This document shows, piece by piece, positions 17,194 to 25,790 of a stretch of 64,000 nt of DNA. Under the pieces are notes generated by a model. It worked only from the letters and a program-made list of their open reading frames with translations, was not told where the DNA came from and did no database searches. The stretch lies in NCBI GenBank assembly GCA_964445525.1, contig CAYULA010000012.1, positions 1-64,000 on the forward strand, read 5' to 3'. This stretch comes from Penumbrarchaeum sp964445525. Lineage in GTDB: Archaea > Thermoplasmatota > Penumbrarchaeia > Penumbrarchaeales > Penumbrarchaeaceae. The position numbers and the translations under genes are program-made. Positions within the stretch are counted from its first letter, which is position 1, and each line of letters begins with the position of its first letter.

Positions 17194-17811
17194 CTATTTC
17201 ATGTTCAATTCGGTGCTCAAGCTCCTGATCCTCCCTTCCAGATCGGTGCACCTGTTCCTCAGATTCCTTATCATATCCTCAATGTCCTTGAGCAGATGTT
17301 TATGATAGTGGATTATGTCCTCGTCGAGATTGTTGGAGTACAGATCCATCACATCCTTCCAGATCCGAACATTTTTTTTCACCCTGTCCATGTTGTCATG
17401 GAAGGAGAAGACCTTGGTCACCCAATCATCCTCCAAGGCCCCGACCGGATGGACCGAACCGTATTCGTTTGTGGGCCTGAACCCCATAAGTTCCTTTCCC
17501 TCCCTGACGGGGATTCCCACCTTCATGAAACTGCTGTCGTACGAAAGGACCTTCATTTGATCCGTGTCCAGTGAAAGATCCTTCAATTTGTGGTCCTGGT
17601 AGATCTCCTCTGCAAGTTCTTTTATATCCGTATCCAGAATTTTCTCGCAGGAAAGCGAGGCAAGATGCTGGAATATCCTCTGATTGTTCTCGTAGAACAG
17701 ATCGTTTACCTTCTTATCATAGAATAGTATCATTTCATCCATTTTTTCACGGTGAAACCTTATTCTATGCTTACTTAATTGTTTGGTCTGTAAGGGAAAA
17801 ATTTTTTTCAT
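17194..17811 (-). CDS. uncharacterised protein of the trehalose operon, 205 aa
   Basis: Not recognised. The 205-aa protein is charged and mostly helical (FHREKMDEMILFYDKK; HYHKHLLKDIEDMIRNLRN near the C-terminus, coiled-coil-like). A more conserved-looking middle holds KVGIPVREGKELMGFRPTN and HPVGALEDDWVTKVFSF. No signal or membrane segment is seen. Its start overlaps the stop of the small membrane protein gene by four bases and its stop lies 12 bases before otsAB, so it is very likely cotranscribed. It may regulate or scaffold trehalose synthesis, but that is inference from position only. Confidence 0.75.
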   Translation of the reverse strand: MKKIFPLQTKQLSKHRIRFHREKMDEMILFYDKKVNDLFYENNQRIFQHLASLSCEKILDTDIKELAEEIYQDHKLKDLSLDTDQMKVLSYDSSFMKVGIPVREGKELMGFRPTNEYGSVHPVGALEDDWVTKVFSFHDNMDRVKKNVRIWKDVMDLYSNNLDEDIIHYHKHLLKDIEDMIRNLRNRCTDLEGRIRSLSTELNMK

Positions 17812-18008
17812 CTCTCTACCCTGTCAAGATACCTGTTGGCCGCCTCCCTGATCTTATCATCTCTTCTTCTGACAAGGAGAATGTACTGAAATACCAATGA
17901 TAGTGATACAAAAAATATCAGTATGCCGCCGATCGCACCCGTGACATTTCCAATTTTGATGGCGAGGTCATCGCCCAATATCTTTCTACCTTCCCTGTTC
18001 ACTGCCAT
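17808..18008 (-). CDS. small membrane protein of the trehalose operon, 66 aa
   Basis: 66 aa with one strong hydrophobic stretch from about residue 26 to 46 (AIGGILIFFVSLSLVFQYIL), followed by a basic, charged tail (VRRRDDKIREAANRYLDRVER). The start follows GGTGAG. It overlaps the next gene by ATGA. No family recognised. First gene of the three-gene trehalose operon; a TATA-like AAGATTAAATATT lies about 55-65 bases upstream. Confidence 0.72.
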   Translation of the reverse strand: MAVNREGRKILGDDLAIKIGNVTGAIGGILIFFVSLSLVFQYILLVRRRDDKIREAANRYLDRVER

Positions 18009-18210
18009 TGTTTCTCACCATCTGAGAGCCTTCGGATGCTTGTTTCGATCTGGTACTTTACAAGAATAATATTTAATCTTATCCTTATACAATAAATTTC
18101 AATCAAGACATTTTTTTCTTTATTAATATATATTTTTTCCAATCTTTATGAAAATTCGGATATCAAAAAGACTAAATAGCCCCAGATGAAGGATATAATC
18201 AGTGAGAAAG

Positions 18211-18405
18211 ATGCTGAAAAACAACAAGTACAATCTGATGGAACAGCTTGTCGAGGAAAGCCAGAGCCTTTACAGGATCAAGAACAACTACAAGCGTGAT
18301 GCCGCTGAGTGCGGCAACTGCATGGAATTGTGGAACAAGCTGGAAAAGGACAAGGAAGAACATATCAAGGAACTTGAAAAACATATCAAAGAACACATGG
18401 ATTGA
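18211..18405 (+). CDS. small coiled-coil protein with CGNC motif, 64 aa
   Basis: Short helical, highly charged protein with heptad-like repeats (EKDKEEHIKELEKHIKEH) and two closely spaced cysteines in AAECGNCMELW. The CxxC could be a metal site if oligomeric, which is speculation. ATG 18211 follows GTGAGAAAG; an upstream in-frame GTG overlaps that site. It is followed by a strong terminator, so it is a single-gene unit. No family recognised. Confidence 0.68.
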   Translation: MLKNNKYNLMEQLVEESQSLYRIKNNYKRDAAECGNCMELWNKLEKDKEEHIKELEKHIKEHMD

Positions 18406-18421
18406 TTTTTTTTTAACGTTT

Positions 18422-18442
18422 CCTCCCCTTTCAGAGGGGAGG
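18422..18442 (+). terminator. terminator after the small coiled-coil gene
   Basis: 8-bp stem CCTCCCCT/AGGGGAGG with a 5-base loop, followed by TTGATTTTTTT. Confidence 0.78.
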
Positions 18443-18451
18443 TTGATTTTT

Positions 18452-19093
18452 TTACGGGTAATAACCCTCATTTTTTGCATCTTCGAGAATCAATAGAGCC
18501 TCCATATCCGAAACGTCATACCAGTCCCTGTAGACCTGTGCAACGGCCTGAAAATCCTCCGGTGTTTCCAGTATAACCGCATCATCCGCTTCTCTTCCGA
18601 TTGCGGATACGGTTCTGGGACTGGCAACGGGAGAGGCAATTATCAAACGTGCTGGATTATTCTTCTTGCAATAAGCTATGGAGGCCATCATGGTTGATCC
18701 CATTGCTATGCCGTCGTCCGTTATTATCACTGTCTTTCCGGTAATTTTGGGAAGCGATTTCCCCCCTCTGAGAACGGAGATCCTCCTCTTGATCTCATCC
18801 ACCTGCTGGCGGTAAACATCCTCAAATGTTGATTCCGGTACCTTCTTTTCCATTCCTGGAACAATATATGTCGAGCCATCTTCCGCAACCGCCCCGAATC
18901 CCGATTCCGGATATTCAGGGAAGGGAAGCTTTCTCGTAATCAGAACGGAGAAGGGACATTGAAGGGACTTTGCCACCTCGTAACCTATCTCAATACCCCC
19001 TTTGGGTATCGCAAGGACAATAGGTTCCTGTCCACTGTACTTCTTCAAAGCCTCACCCAATCTGAAACCGGCTTCCTTCCGATCCTTGAACAT
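18452..19093 (-). CDS. phosphoribosyltransferase-family protein
   Basis: Type I PRTase fold, 213 aa. The PRPP-binding loop is VIITDDGIAMGSTM at around residues 120-133; LAIPKGGIEIGYEVAK is the usual first conserved strand-loop. The family includes nucleobase salvage enzymes and a large group of stand-alone proteins of unknown substrate, often beside stress genes; this one belongs to that loose group. ATG 19093 follows AAGGAAG; a TTG nine bases earlier is also possible. It lies 24 bases after the SDR gene and may be cotranscribed. Confidence 0.85.
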   Translation of the reverse strand: MFKDRKEAGFRLGEALKKYSGQEPIVLAIPKGGIEIGYEVAKSLQCPFSVLITRKLPFPEYPESGFGAVAEDGSTYIVPGMEKKVPESTFEDVYRQQVDEIKRRISVLRGGKSLPKITGKTVIITDDGIAMGSTMMASIAYCKKNNPARLIIASPVASPRTVSAIGREADDAVILETPEDFQAVAQVYRDWYDVSDMEALLILEDAKNEGYYP

Positions 19094-19117
19094 TTTTATC
19101 AACTTCCTTGAAAACGG

Positions 19118-19918
19118 TTACCTGGTGGTATATCCCCCGTCAATGACAAGTTCCTCTCCAGTCACGAATTTGGCCTCATCTGAGACTAGATAGAGTACTC
19201 CGTATGCAATGTCTTCCGGTTCCCCCATGTGTCCGATCGGATGCCTTTCATTGATCTCCTTTTTCAGGGAAGAGGTTGGAATACCAAGGTCTTTCGAGGT
19301 CTTCTCCAGGAAATCCGCCACCATGGGGGTCCAGATAAAACCGGGATGGACCGAATTGACCCTTATGTTGTCCTTGGCATACATCAATGCGTCGTTCTTT
19401 GCCATTATCCTGTTGGCAGCTTTTGTGGCATGATAAGCCGGGACGTCCGCAGCTCCAACTATTCCGTATATGGAGGATATATAGATTATGCTGCCTCCTC
19501 CCGCTTCCATAATATGAGGTATGAATGTTTTCGAGCAGAGGAAGGCACCTGTTACATTTACCTCGAAGACCTTCTCCCACTCCTCCCTTGAGTATTTATG
19601 GAGAGGTTTGTTCGGTCCTGACACCCCGGCGTTGTTTACCAGAATGTCCACCTTTCCATACTTGTTTTTCACATCCTTTGCTACCTGTTTTATTCTATCT
19701 TCTTCGGTAACATCCATTCTGAAGTATTCGGCTCTGCCTCCGGAATTTATTATCTCGTTCACCGTTTTTTCTCCCTCTTTCTCGGTCCTTCCGGTGACAA
19801 TCGAGACCGCGCCCTCGGATGAGAGGACCTTTGCAATGCTTTCCCCTATTCCGTAGGTTGAGCCTGTTACCACAGCCACCTTTCCTTCAACCCTTCCTTT
19901 ATTTCCTTTTTCATTCAT
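19118..19918 (-). CDS. short-chain dehydrogenase/reductase
   Basis: Classical SDR of 266 aa. The Rossmann motif is TGSTYGIG (residues ~19-26), followed by NNAG, a catalytic Ser in YISSIYG and the YHATK Tyr/Lys pair. The sequence ends GEELVIDGGYTTR, as in the 3-oxoacyl-reductase and sugar dehydrogenase branches. The TGRTEKE segment after the second strand carries an Arg, suggesting NADP preference. Substrate cannot be assigned. The start follows GGAGAAAGATCCCC. It is divergent from the sulfur-metabolism operon. Confidence 0.9.
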   Translation of the reverse strand: MNEKGNKGRVEGKVAVVTGSTYGIGESIAKVLSSEGAVSIVTGRTEKEGEKTVNEIINSGGRAEYFRMDVTEEDRIKQVAKDVKNKYGKVDILVNNAGVSGPNKPLHKYSREEWEKVFEVNVTGAFLCSKTFIPHIMEAGGGSIIYISSIYGIVGAADVPAYHATKAANRIMAKNDALMYAKDNIRVNSVHPGFIWTPMVADFLEKTSKDLGIPTSSLKKEINERHPIGHMGEPEDIAYGVLYLVSDEAKFVTGEELVIDGGYTTR

Positions 19919-19990
19919 GGGGATCTTTCTCCGTATTCATGAAATACCTTTTTCTGAACGTTAATAAAGGTAACTGAAGAAATTTGACAA

Positions 19991-19999
19991 ATTATATAT
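19991..19999 (+). promoter_or_regulatory. TATA box of the rhodanese-persulfide-copper operon
   Basis: ATTATATAT about 45 bases before ATG 20037. It predicts a start near 20020 and excludes an in-frame upstream ATG at 19998. Confidence 0.55.
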
Positions 20000-20036
20000 G
20001 GACTCAAGCCGAAGGTTTCTCACCAGAGGTAATCGG

Positions 20037-20912
20037 ATGATTAAAACCCCGGAAGAAAAGAAAAAAAAATTGGTTGAAACTGTAAAGACCGAATGGCTTG
20101 AAGAGAACCTGATGAACAAGGAAATTCAAATTCTTGATGTTCAACCCAACATTCACGACTACATACAGGCTCACATACCCGGGGCCGTCTATTTCAACCC
20201 GGATCTACTCAGGGTTCCGTTTGAAGGATTACCGGGACAGTACGTTCCGGTCAATGTGGCAAAAACACTATTCGAGAGGATCGGATTGGAAAAGGATCGG
20301 CCTGCGATTGTCTATACCGGGAAAGGACTTTTCAAGGGCTGGGGTGACGGGTTGGAACAGACCATGATCGCATATTCCCTTGCCCGTTTCGGCCATAACA
20401 ATGTAAAGGTGCTTGACGGGGGATTGGAAAAATGGATCTCGGAAGGCAGAAGGGTTTCCAAGGAATTTCCCGAAGTAATCGGTTCCACGTTCAAAACTTC
20501 GGTCAGACAGGAGTTCTTTCTCGGATACAATGAATTCAGGAAAATCAAGGATCGGGAAGGCGTGATTGTGCTCGATGCCAGACCTCCCGACATCTATCAG
20601 GGACAGGGGCCCTGGAAGAAACCCGGCCACATCCCGGGAGCCGTCAATCTTCCCTGGAAATCACTCATGGACGATGAGAATCCCAGGCTCCTCAAACCCA
20701 TGGATGAGATCGGAGTGATACTTGCCGAAAATGGTGTCGGCAGGGACAAGGAGATCATCTGCACATGCGGAACGGGAAGGGAGGCCACCAACGAATTCCT
20801 GCTTCTGAGGTTCTATCTGGATTATCCCAGGGTAAGGATATACGAGGGATCGTTCACGGAATGGTCCTCCCATCCGGAAAACGAAACGGTCACCGGACCC
20901 GATCCGAGGTGA
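20037..20912 (+). CDS. two-domain rhodanese (thiosulfate/3-mercaptopyruvate sulfurtransferase)
   Basis: Transfers sulfane sulfur from thiosulfate or mercaptopyruvate to thiols. The 291-aa protein has two rhodanese domains. The N-terminal one (ILDVQPNIHDY...HIPGAVYF) is structural. The C-terminal one (VLDARPPDIYQG...HIPGAVNLPW) carries the active loop CGTGREA with catalytic Cys near residue 244. The start follows AGAGGTAATCGG. It is first in an operon, 6 bases before the persulfide dioxygenase fusion, matching the sulfide-handling logic of that gene. Confidence 0.92.
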   Translation: MIKTPEEKKKKLVETVKTEWLEENLMNKEIQILDVQPNIHDYIQAHIPGAVYFNPDLLRVPFEGLPGQYVPVNVAKTLFERIGLEKDRPAIVYTGKGLFKGWGDGLEQTMIAYSLARFGHNNVKVLDGGLEKWISEGRRVSKEFPEVIGSTFKTSVRQEFFLGYNEFRKIKDREGVIVLDARPPDIYQGQGPWKKPGHIPGAVNLPWKSLMDDENPRLLKPMDEIGVILAENGVGRDKEIICTCGTGREATNEFLLLRFYLDYPRVRIYEGSFTEWSSHPENETVTGPDPR

Positions 20913-20918
20913 TCAGGA

Positions 20919-22298
20919 ATGAATATCGAAAGAATGGAATCAAAAGGGCTCTCTCATTACTCCTACGTCCTTGAAGACAAGGGAGAGGCGGCGGTGATCG
21001 ATCCGAGCAGGGATGTATGGAGATATGTCGAAAAGGCCGAGGAAATGGGTGCCAGAATACGATATATTATCGAGACCCACAGACACGAGGATTTTGTCTC
21101 CGGCGGAGTGGAGCTCTGGGAGAAGACCGGCTCTCCGGTTCTTCACGGCAAAGCCCTGGATTTCGGATACGGTGAGAATGTGAAGGACGGAGACACCTTC
21201 CGGCTGGGTTCCATGATCCTGAGGATCCTGGAAACACCTGGCCATACCGACGAGAGCATAACCGTAGTGGTGAAGGAATCCTTGGATTCCCATGCGGATC
21301 TCCTGGCATTCACAGGGGACCTGATCTTCTTCGGGGACGTGGGAAGGGTGGACCTTTACGGAGAGGAAATGAAGCGGGATAATTCGATAAAGATGTTCGG
21401 ATCCATTGAAGATAAGATAAAACCCCTCGGAGATCACCTGATAATCCTCCCGGCCCATGGAAAAGGATCGGTATGCGGAGGGGCAATCAAGTCAAGGGAC
21501 CTGAGCACACTGGGATACGAGTTGAAAAATTCTCCACTGCTCGATACGGATGAGAAGGAATTCCTGGAGATAAAGGAAAACGAGTCAATGGAGGCCCCCC
21601 CGTACTTCTCCAGGATGGAGGTCCTGAACCTCAACGGTCCCCCTCTCCTGACCGAGCCAGGGAAGATGAGGCCGATGGATATCGAACAATTCCTGGAGCT
21701 TCACGACCAGGGGGCTCAGATACTTGACGTTAGGGATCCCCTGGCCTTTTCCTCGGGCCACGTACCCGGGTCTCTTAACATATGGCTGAAGGGGCTGCCC
21801 GCATTCGGGGGATGGTTCCTCGATTACGAGAAACCCATCATCATAATTGACAATGACTGCACCAGGATCGATGAGGCCTGGAGAGACCTGATAAGACTGG
21901 GTTATGACAATATCAAAGGTTATCTCTCCCAGGGTTTTTCGGGATACACCAATCTCGGCAAGGAAGTGGCAATGGCTTCCATGGTGGATATCGAGGGATT
22001 CAAAGGCATAACGTCCGGATCGGAGGATTTCATACTGGACGTCAGGGACCGTGATTCCTGGGAAAGGGACGGGCACATAAAAGGAGCCGAAAGGATCTAT
22101 GTGGGATATCTTCCCGCAAGACTCGACGAGGTTCCAAGGGACAGAAAGGTGATCATATACTGCGACTCGGGGTACAAGACGGGGATAGCTGCAAGCCTGC
22201 TTTTATTGAACGGATTCCAACAAGTGAAACTGCTTCACGGGGGAATGAACGCCTGGAGAAAAGCGGGTTTACCCGTGGAAAACGGTTCGGGTGATTAA
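20919..22298 (+). CDS. CstB-like persulfide dioxygenase-rhodanese fusion
   Basis: 459 aa. An N-terminal ETHE1-like metallo-beta-lactamase domain (~1-240) has THRHEDFVSG (iron ligands), PGHTDES, FTGD and LPAHGKG. A first rhodanese-like domain (~255-350; ILDVRDPLAF, HVPGSLNIW) lacks a normal active loop. A C-terminal rhodanese has YCDSGYKTG with Cys near residue 414. This MBL-pseudorhodanese-rhodanese order matches Staphylococcus CstB, which oxidises persulfides to thiosulfate or sulfite. With the upstream sulfurtransferase it should detoxify sulfide-derived sulfane sulfur using oxygen. Confidence 0.92.
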   Translation: MNIERMESKGLSHYSYVLEDKGEAAVIDPSRDVWRYVEKAEEMGARIRYIIETHRHEDFVSGGVELWEKTGSPVLHGKALDFGYGENVKDGDTFRLGSMILRILETPGHTDESITVVVKESLDSHADLLAFTGDLIFFGDVGRVDLYGEEMKRDNSIKMFGSIEDKIKPLGDHLIILPAHGKGSVCGGAIKSRDLSTLGYELKNSPLLDTDEKEFLEIKENESMEAPPYFSRMEVLNLNGPPLLTEPGKMRPMDIEQFLELHDQGAQILDVRDPLAFSSGHVPGSLNIWLKGLPAFGGWFLDYEKPIIIIDNDCTRIDEAWRDLIRLGYDNIKGYLSQGFSGYTNLGKEVAMASMVDIEGFKGITSGSEDFILDVRDRDSWERDGHIKGAERIYVGYLPARLDEVPRDRKVIIYCDSGYKTGIAASLLLLNGFQQVKLLHGGMNAWRKAGLPVENGSGD

Positions 22299-22340
22299 AT
22301 ACGGGAAAAAGATGACTCGAAAGGAGAAGATCATCACGGG

Positions 22341-24269
22341 ATGATGAAGGATTTCAGGAAGAGATTCCTCGTATCGATAGTGCTCACAGTACCCATTCTC
22401 GTTCTTTCACCGACCATTCAGGGCTGGATCGGATACGATTTGGAAATCCCTTACTGGAATATCTGGATATCCCTGCTTGCCGTCTCCATTTTCCTCTACG
22501 GCGGCTATCCTTTCCTGAAGGGACTGTACAAGGAGGTCGGGAAAAAAGAACCGGGAATGATGACCCTGATAGGCCTTGCCATAACCGTTGCTTTCTTGTA
22601 CAGTATGGCAGTGGTGTTAGGTCTTTCTGGCAAGGTATTTTTCTGGGAGCTTGCCACACTGATAGATGTGATGCTCCTCGGCCACTGGATTGAGATGAGA
22701 TCGGTCATGGGAGCTTCAAGCGCCCTGAAGAAGCTGTCCGAACTCATTCCGGAAAAGGCCCACCTCAAAACGGATAACGGCAACTTCATGGAGGTGGATA
22801 TAGGCGAACTGAAAAAAGACGATATCATCAGAATAAAACCCGGAGAGAAGGTCCCGGTGGACGGGATCATAGCGAAGGGAAGCGGATCCATAGACGAATC
22901 CATGCTTACCGGGGAGTCCGTTCCCGTTTCAAAGAAGGAAGGTGATGAGGTAATAGGGGGCTCCCTCAACGGGGATTCCTCCCTGGAGATCAAGGTATCC
23001 AAGGTTGGAAAAGATTCCTATCTTTCAAAGGTAATGGAGATGGTCAAGGAATCCCAGAAACAGAAATCAAGGACCCAGAGACTTGCCGACAAAGCGGCTA
23101 AATGGTTGACGGTCATCTCGATTTCCGTGGGGGTCCTCACTCTATCCGTTTGGCTCATATCAACCGACGATCTGGCCTTTTCAATAGAGAGAATGGCAAC
23201 GGTAATGGTCATAACCTGTCCCCACGCACTCGGTCTAGCTATACCCCTGGTCACCGCGGTATCCACCAGCCATTCTGCCAAGAAGGGGCTTTTGATAAGG
23301 AACAGGACTCCCTTCGAAAGAGCGGGGAAGATCTCAAAAATAGTATTCGACAAGACGGGAACCTTGACAAAAGGGAATTTCTCGGTGGTGGAGACCACAA
23401 GTTTTGCAGAGGAGATGTCCGAAAAGGATATCATCGAACTCATGGCCTCCCTCGAGGATCCGTCCGAACATCCCATATCCAAAGGAATCAGGGAAAAGGG
23501 AAAGGAGATGGGGATAGAAACCAGGGAGGTGTCCGATTTCGAGAACATCAAGGGAGAGGGGATCAGGGGGACCGTTGATGGGAAGAATTACACGATCACA
23601 GGAAGGGCCTATCTTGAAAAGAACGGGATAGAGGTTCCCGGAACAGGAGAAAACGAGGAGATCACAACAGTATACCTGACCTCTGAAAAAAACGTTCTGG
23701 CAATGGTGGGCCTTTCAGATCAACTCAGGGATGATTCAAGGGAGACCGTACAGAAATTGAGAGCCATGGATATCGAATGCTGGATGCTCACCGGTGACGG
23801 AGAGGATGCCGCAAAGAGGGTTGCGGATCTGCTTGATCTCAATGGTTATTTTTCCGAGGTCCTCCCGGACGAGAAAGGAGACAGGGTAAAAGAGCTGCAA
23901 TCGGGAGGAATGACGGTGGCAATGGTGGGAGACGGGGTAAATGATGCTCCCGCACTCGCTCAGGCCGATATAGGTATTGCAATAGGATCCGGTACAGACA
24001 TTGCAGCCGAAACGGCCGATATTGTCCTCGTGGAAAGCGACCTGGCGGGTGTGGTGAACGTGATCAGATTCGGAAAAAGCACCTATAGGAAGATCGTTCA
24101 GAACCTGATCTATGCCACAGGATACAATGTGGTGGCAATACCACTTGCAGCCGGGGCCCTCTACTGGGCGGGAATAATGATATCACCGGCGGTGGGTGCC
24201 GGCCTCATGTCACTGAGCACTGTTGTGGTGGCCATCAATGCCAGATTGCTCTCTGCAAAACTTGACTGA
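22341..24269 (+). CDS. copB: CopB-type P1B copper-transporting ATPase
   Basis: Heavy-metal P-type ATPase of 642 aa. The ion motif is CPH (in VITCPHALGLAIP, residue ~292), typical of the CopB subgroup, rather than CPC. The TGES actuator motif (~190), phosphorylated Asp in DKTGTLTKG (~336), HP dipeptide in EHPISKGI and hinge GDGVNDAPALAQAD (~530) are intact. No N-terminal metal-binding or His-rich domain is present. It probably exports copper from the cytoplasm. It lies 42 bases after the CstB-like gene in the same direction and has its own AAAGGAGAAG site. Confidence 0.92.
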   Translation: MMKDFRKRFLVSIVLTVPILVLSPTIQGWIGYDLEIPYWNIWISLLAVSIFLYGGYPFLKGLYKEVGKKEPGMMTLIGLAITVAFLYSMAVVLGLSGKVFFWELATLIDVMLLGHWIEMRSVMGASSALKKLSELIPEKAHLKTDNGNFMEVDIGELKKDDIIRIKPGEKVPVDGIIAKGSGSIDESMLTGESVPVSKKEGDEVIGGSLNGDSSLEIKVSKVGKDSYLSKVMEMVKESQKQKSRTQRLADKAAKWLTVISISVGVLTLSVWLISTDDLAFSIERMATVMVITCPHALGLAIPLVTAVSTSHSAKKGLLIRNRTPFERAGKISKIVFDKTGTLTKGNFSVVETTSFAEEMSEKDIIELMASLEDPSEHPISKGIREKGKEMGIETREVSDFENIKGEGIRGTVDGKNYTITGRAYLEKNGIEVPGTGENEEITTVYLTSEKNVLAMVGLSDQLRDDSRETVQKLRAMDIECWMLTGDGEDAAKRVADLLDLNGYFSEVLPDEKGDRVKELQSGGMTVAMVGDGVNDAPALAQADIGIAIGSGTDIAAETADIVLVESDLAGVVNVIRFGKSTYRKIVQNLIYATGYNVVAIPLAAGALYWAGIMISPAVGAGLMSLSTVVVAINARLLSAKLD

Positions 24270-24277
24270 ATCCGACT

Positions 24278-25081
24278 TCACGGCACGATCTCTCTCAATA
24301 AGACCGCCCTGCCGGATTCGACTCCCTTGTAGAGGAGATGGAATGTCATTCCCTGGTCCACCGGTGCAGTGTCCCTTACAAGCACGGAATCCCCTTCGCT
24401 GACCAGATCGAGGCCCTCTATTGATGTTTCGAGATCCACGTATCTGACGGTCTCGTTCACCCCTGCCAGGAGAAGCTCGTCAAGTGTTCCGTAAAGGACC
24501 ATCTCATCGTCGGCGTCCCGTATCTCGTAGGTGAAATTATCCATGGTTTCCATCCTGGATACCTCACTCAGTGTCAATATGAAATGAGGGTCGGCAACCA
24601 ATCCGAAGGGATCCCCGTAACTGACGGTGAATACCACCTCAGGGGGATCGATCTCCTCTTCAACTTCCACGGTGATCTCCACTGTATCCGTATCATTGAA
24701 GGTTCCGTCCGATACGGTGAGGGTAATTGTAATTGTTTCCGTGGATTCCGGAACGGGTGCTGTGTAGAGAACGGTCTCTCCCACAAGGTCCCTGTCATTG
24801 TCCGTTACACCGTCGTTATCCGAATCGGTCTCATCATTTGTGTCCCAGTAGAACTCCAGCTCATCTCCGTCCAGATCCTCCGAATCCGATCCGTCCAGAG
24901 TATACTGTTCCGCCGGTTCCAGCGTTACGTCCTCTCCGGCATTTGCAATAGGGGGATTGTTCTCTCTTTCCTCATCCTCGTCTCCTCCGTTTAGAACAGC
25001 AACCATGATGGCAACTGCCAGAACGGCAAGGATGATGACCGCGATTATCAGTCCGAATTTTTGAAAACTTTTTGGTTCCAT
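24278..25081 (-). CDS. membrane-anchored PKD-like domain protein
   Basis: 267 aa. A cytoplasmic N-terminus of about eight residues (MEPKSFQK) leads into one transmembrane helix (FGLIIAVIILAVLAVAIMVA). An acidic linker and a PKD/Kelch-like Ig domain follow, starting PPIANAGEDVTLEPAEQ and containing LDGSDSEDLDGDELEFYWDT, then a second beta domain with no match. The outer part is very acidic. ATG 25081 follows CGAGGTT and a TATA-like GATTAATAAA. The domain family binds glycans or proteins on archaeal surfaces; the partner is unknown. It converges on the copper ATPase gene. Confidence 0.83.
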   Translation of the reverse strand: MEPKSFQKFGLIIAVIILAVLAVAIMVAVLNGGDEDEERENNPPIANAGEDVTLEPAEQYTLDGSDSEDLDGDELEFYWDTNDETDSDNDGVTDNDRDLVGETVLYTAPVPESTETITITLTVSDGTFNDTDTVEITVEVEEEIDPPEVVFTVSYGDPFGLVADPHFILTLSEVSRMETMDNFTYEIRDADDEMVLYGTLDELLLAGVNETVRYVDLETSIEGLDLVSEGDSVLVRDTAPVDQGMTFHLLYKGVESGRAVLLREIVP

Positions 25082-25219
25082 ATTTAAACCTCGATCTGAA
25101 GCTTTATTAATCCTTCCCATTGGATAGGATTAAGGATGTCATGCCGGTATTTTTTGGGGATTTGGAAAAAATGGGGGTGGGAAGATTTACCGGGATGACC
25201 GGGGTTTTTTGGGGAATAA

Positions 25220-25537
25220 TCAGCAGATCTTCTTCCAGCCGATATCCCCGACTCTGTTGAGGTCCTGATCCAACATGACCCTTGCCTGATAGCACTCTGC
25301 ACCGTCCTTTCTGGCCCTTGCAGCCATGGTTTCCATTTCCGGCGGGGTCAGGTCGGGAGGATTGTTTGGAGCTAGTGATGATTGGACCTGAACGTAGATT
25401 CTCTTGTTTGCCGATGAAGCCACGATATCCTTGGAACCTTCCGCCTGGGGATCCCAGTTCTGAATGTTCCAGCCTTTCCGCTTCAATTGGTTCACAACTT
25501 CTGACTCTGCCATTTTTGTGATTTTCGGTTCTTCCAT
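25220..25537 (-). CDS. small PD-(D/E)XK-like protein, 105 aa
   Basis: The fold-relevant segment is ESEVVNQLKRKGWNIQNW (helix then strand), then GSKDIVASS with an Asp, then KRIYVQVQSSL. This resembles the E...D...(E/Q)xQ pattern of Mrr/Holliday-resolvase-like nucleases, with Q-V-Q in place of E-x-K, so activity may be changed or lost. The rest is helical with a C-terminal Trp and Cys. The third of three tandem ATGs (25537) has the best spacing from GGAGTG. The assignment is by pattern only. Confidence 0.62.
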   Translation of the reverse strand: MEEPKITKMAESEVVNQLKRKGWNIQNWDPQAEGSKDIVASSANKRIYVQVQSSLAPNNPPDLTPPEMETMAARARKDGAECYQARVMLDQDLNRVGDIGWKKIC

Positions 25538-25615
25538 CATCATTCACTCCTGTATTTTATCCTCGTTTGAAGGTTATTTATATTTTTCCTAGTAGGCACC
25601 AATTGCGGTCATGAA

Positions 25616-25790
25616 AAACCCACCGATCCCAAGTTAAGGGCAATCCTCGAACAGAATATCAAGAGGGAACATTGCGCAATCGAGGTCTACAACGGATTGA
25701 TGAAGATTACAAGAGAAAAGGACCCTGTCACCTACCAGATGGCATAGGAGATCCTCAAGGGCGAGATCTATCACGAACAACCTTCCGTGC
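25616..25790 (+). pseudogene. remnant of a Dps-like/bacterioferritin-type ferritin gene
   Basis: In one frame the plus strand reads TTDPKLRAILEQNIKREHCA then IEVYNGLMKITREKDPVTYQMA, a TAG at 25745-25747, then EILKGEIYHEQ. This is the C-terminal half of a ferritin-like (DPSL) diiron protein, including EQNIKREHCAIEVY and the EILxxEIYHE metal motif. The N-terminal half is missing (in-frame TGA at 25613), the reading is broken by the TAG, and the end runs into the convergent stress-protein gene. The gene is clearly dead. TATA-like TTATTTATATTT at 25574-25585 may be its old promoter. Confidence 0.78.
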
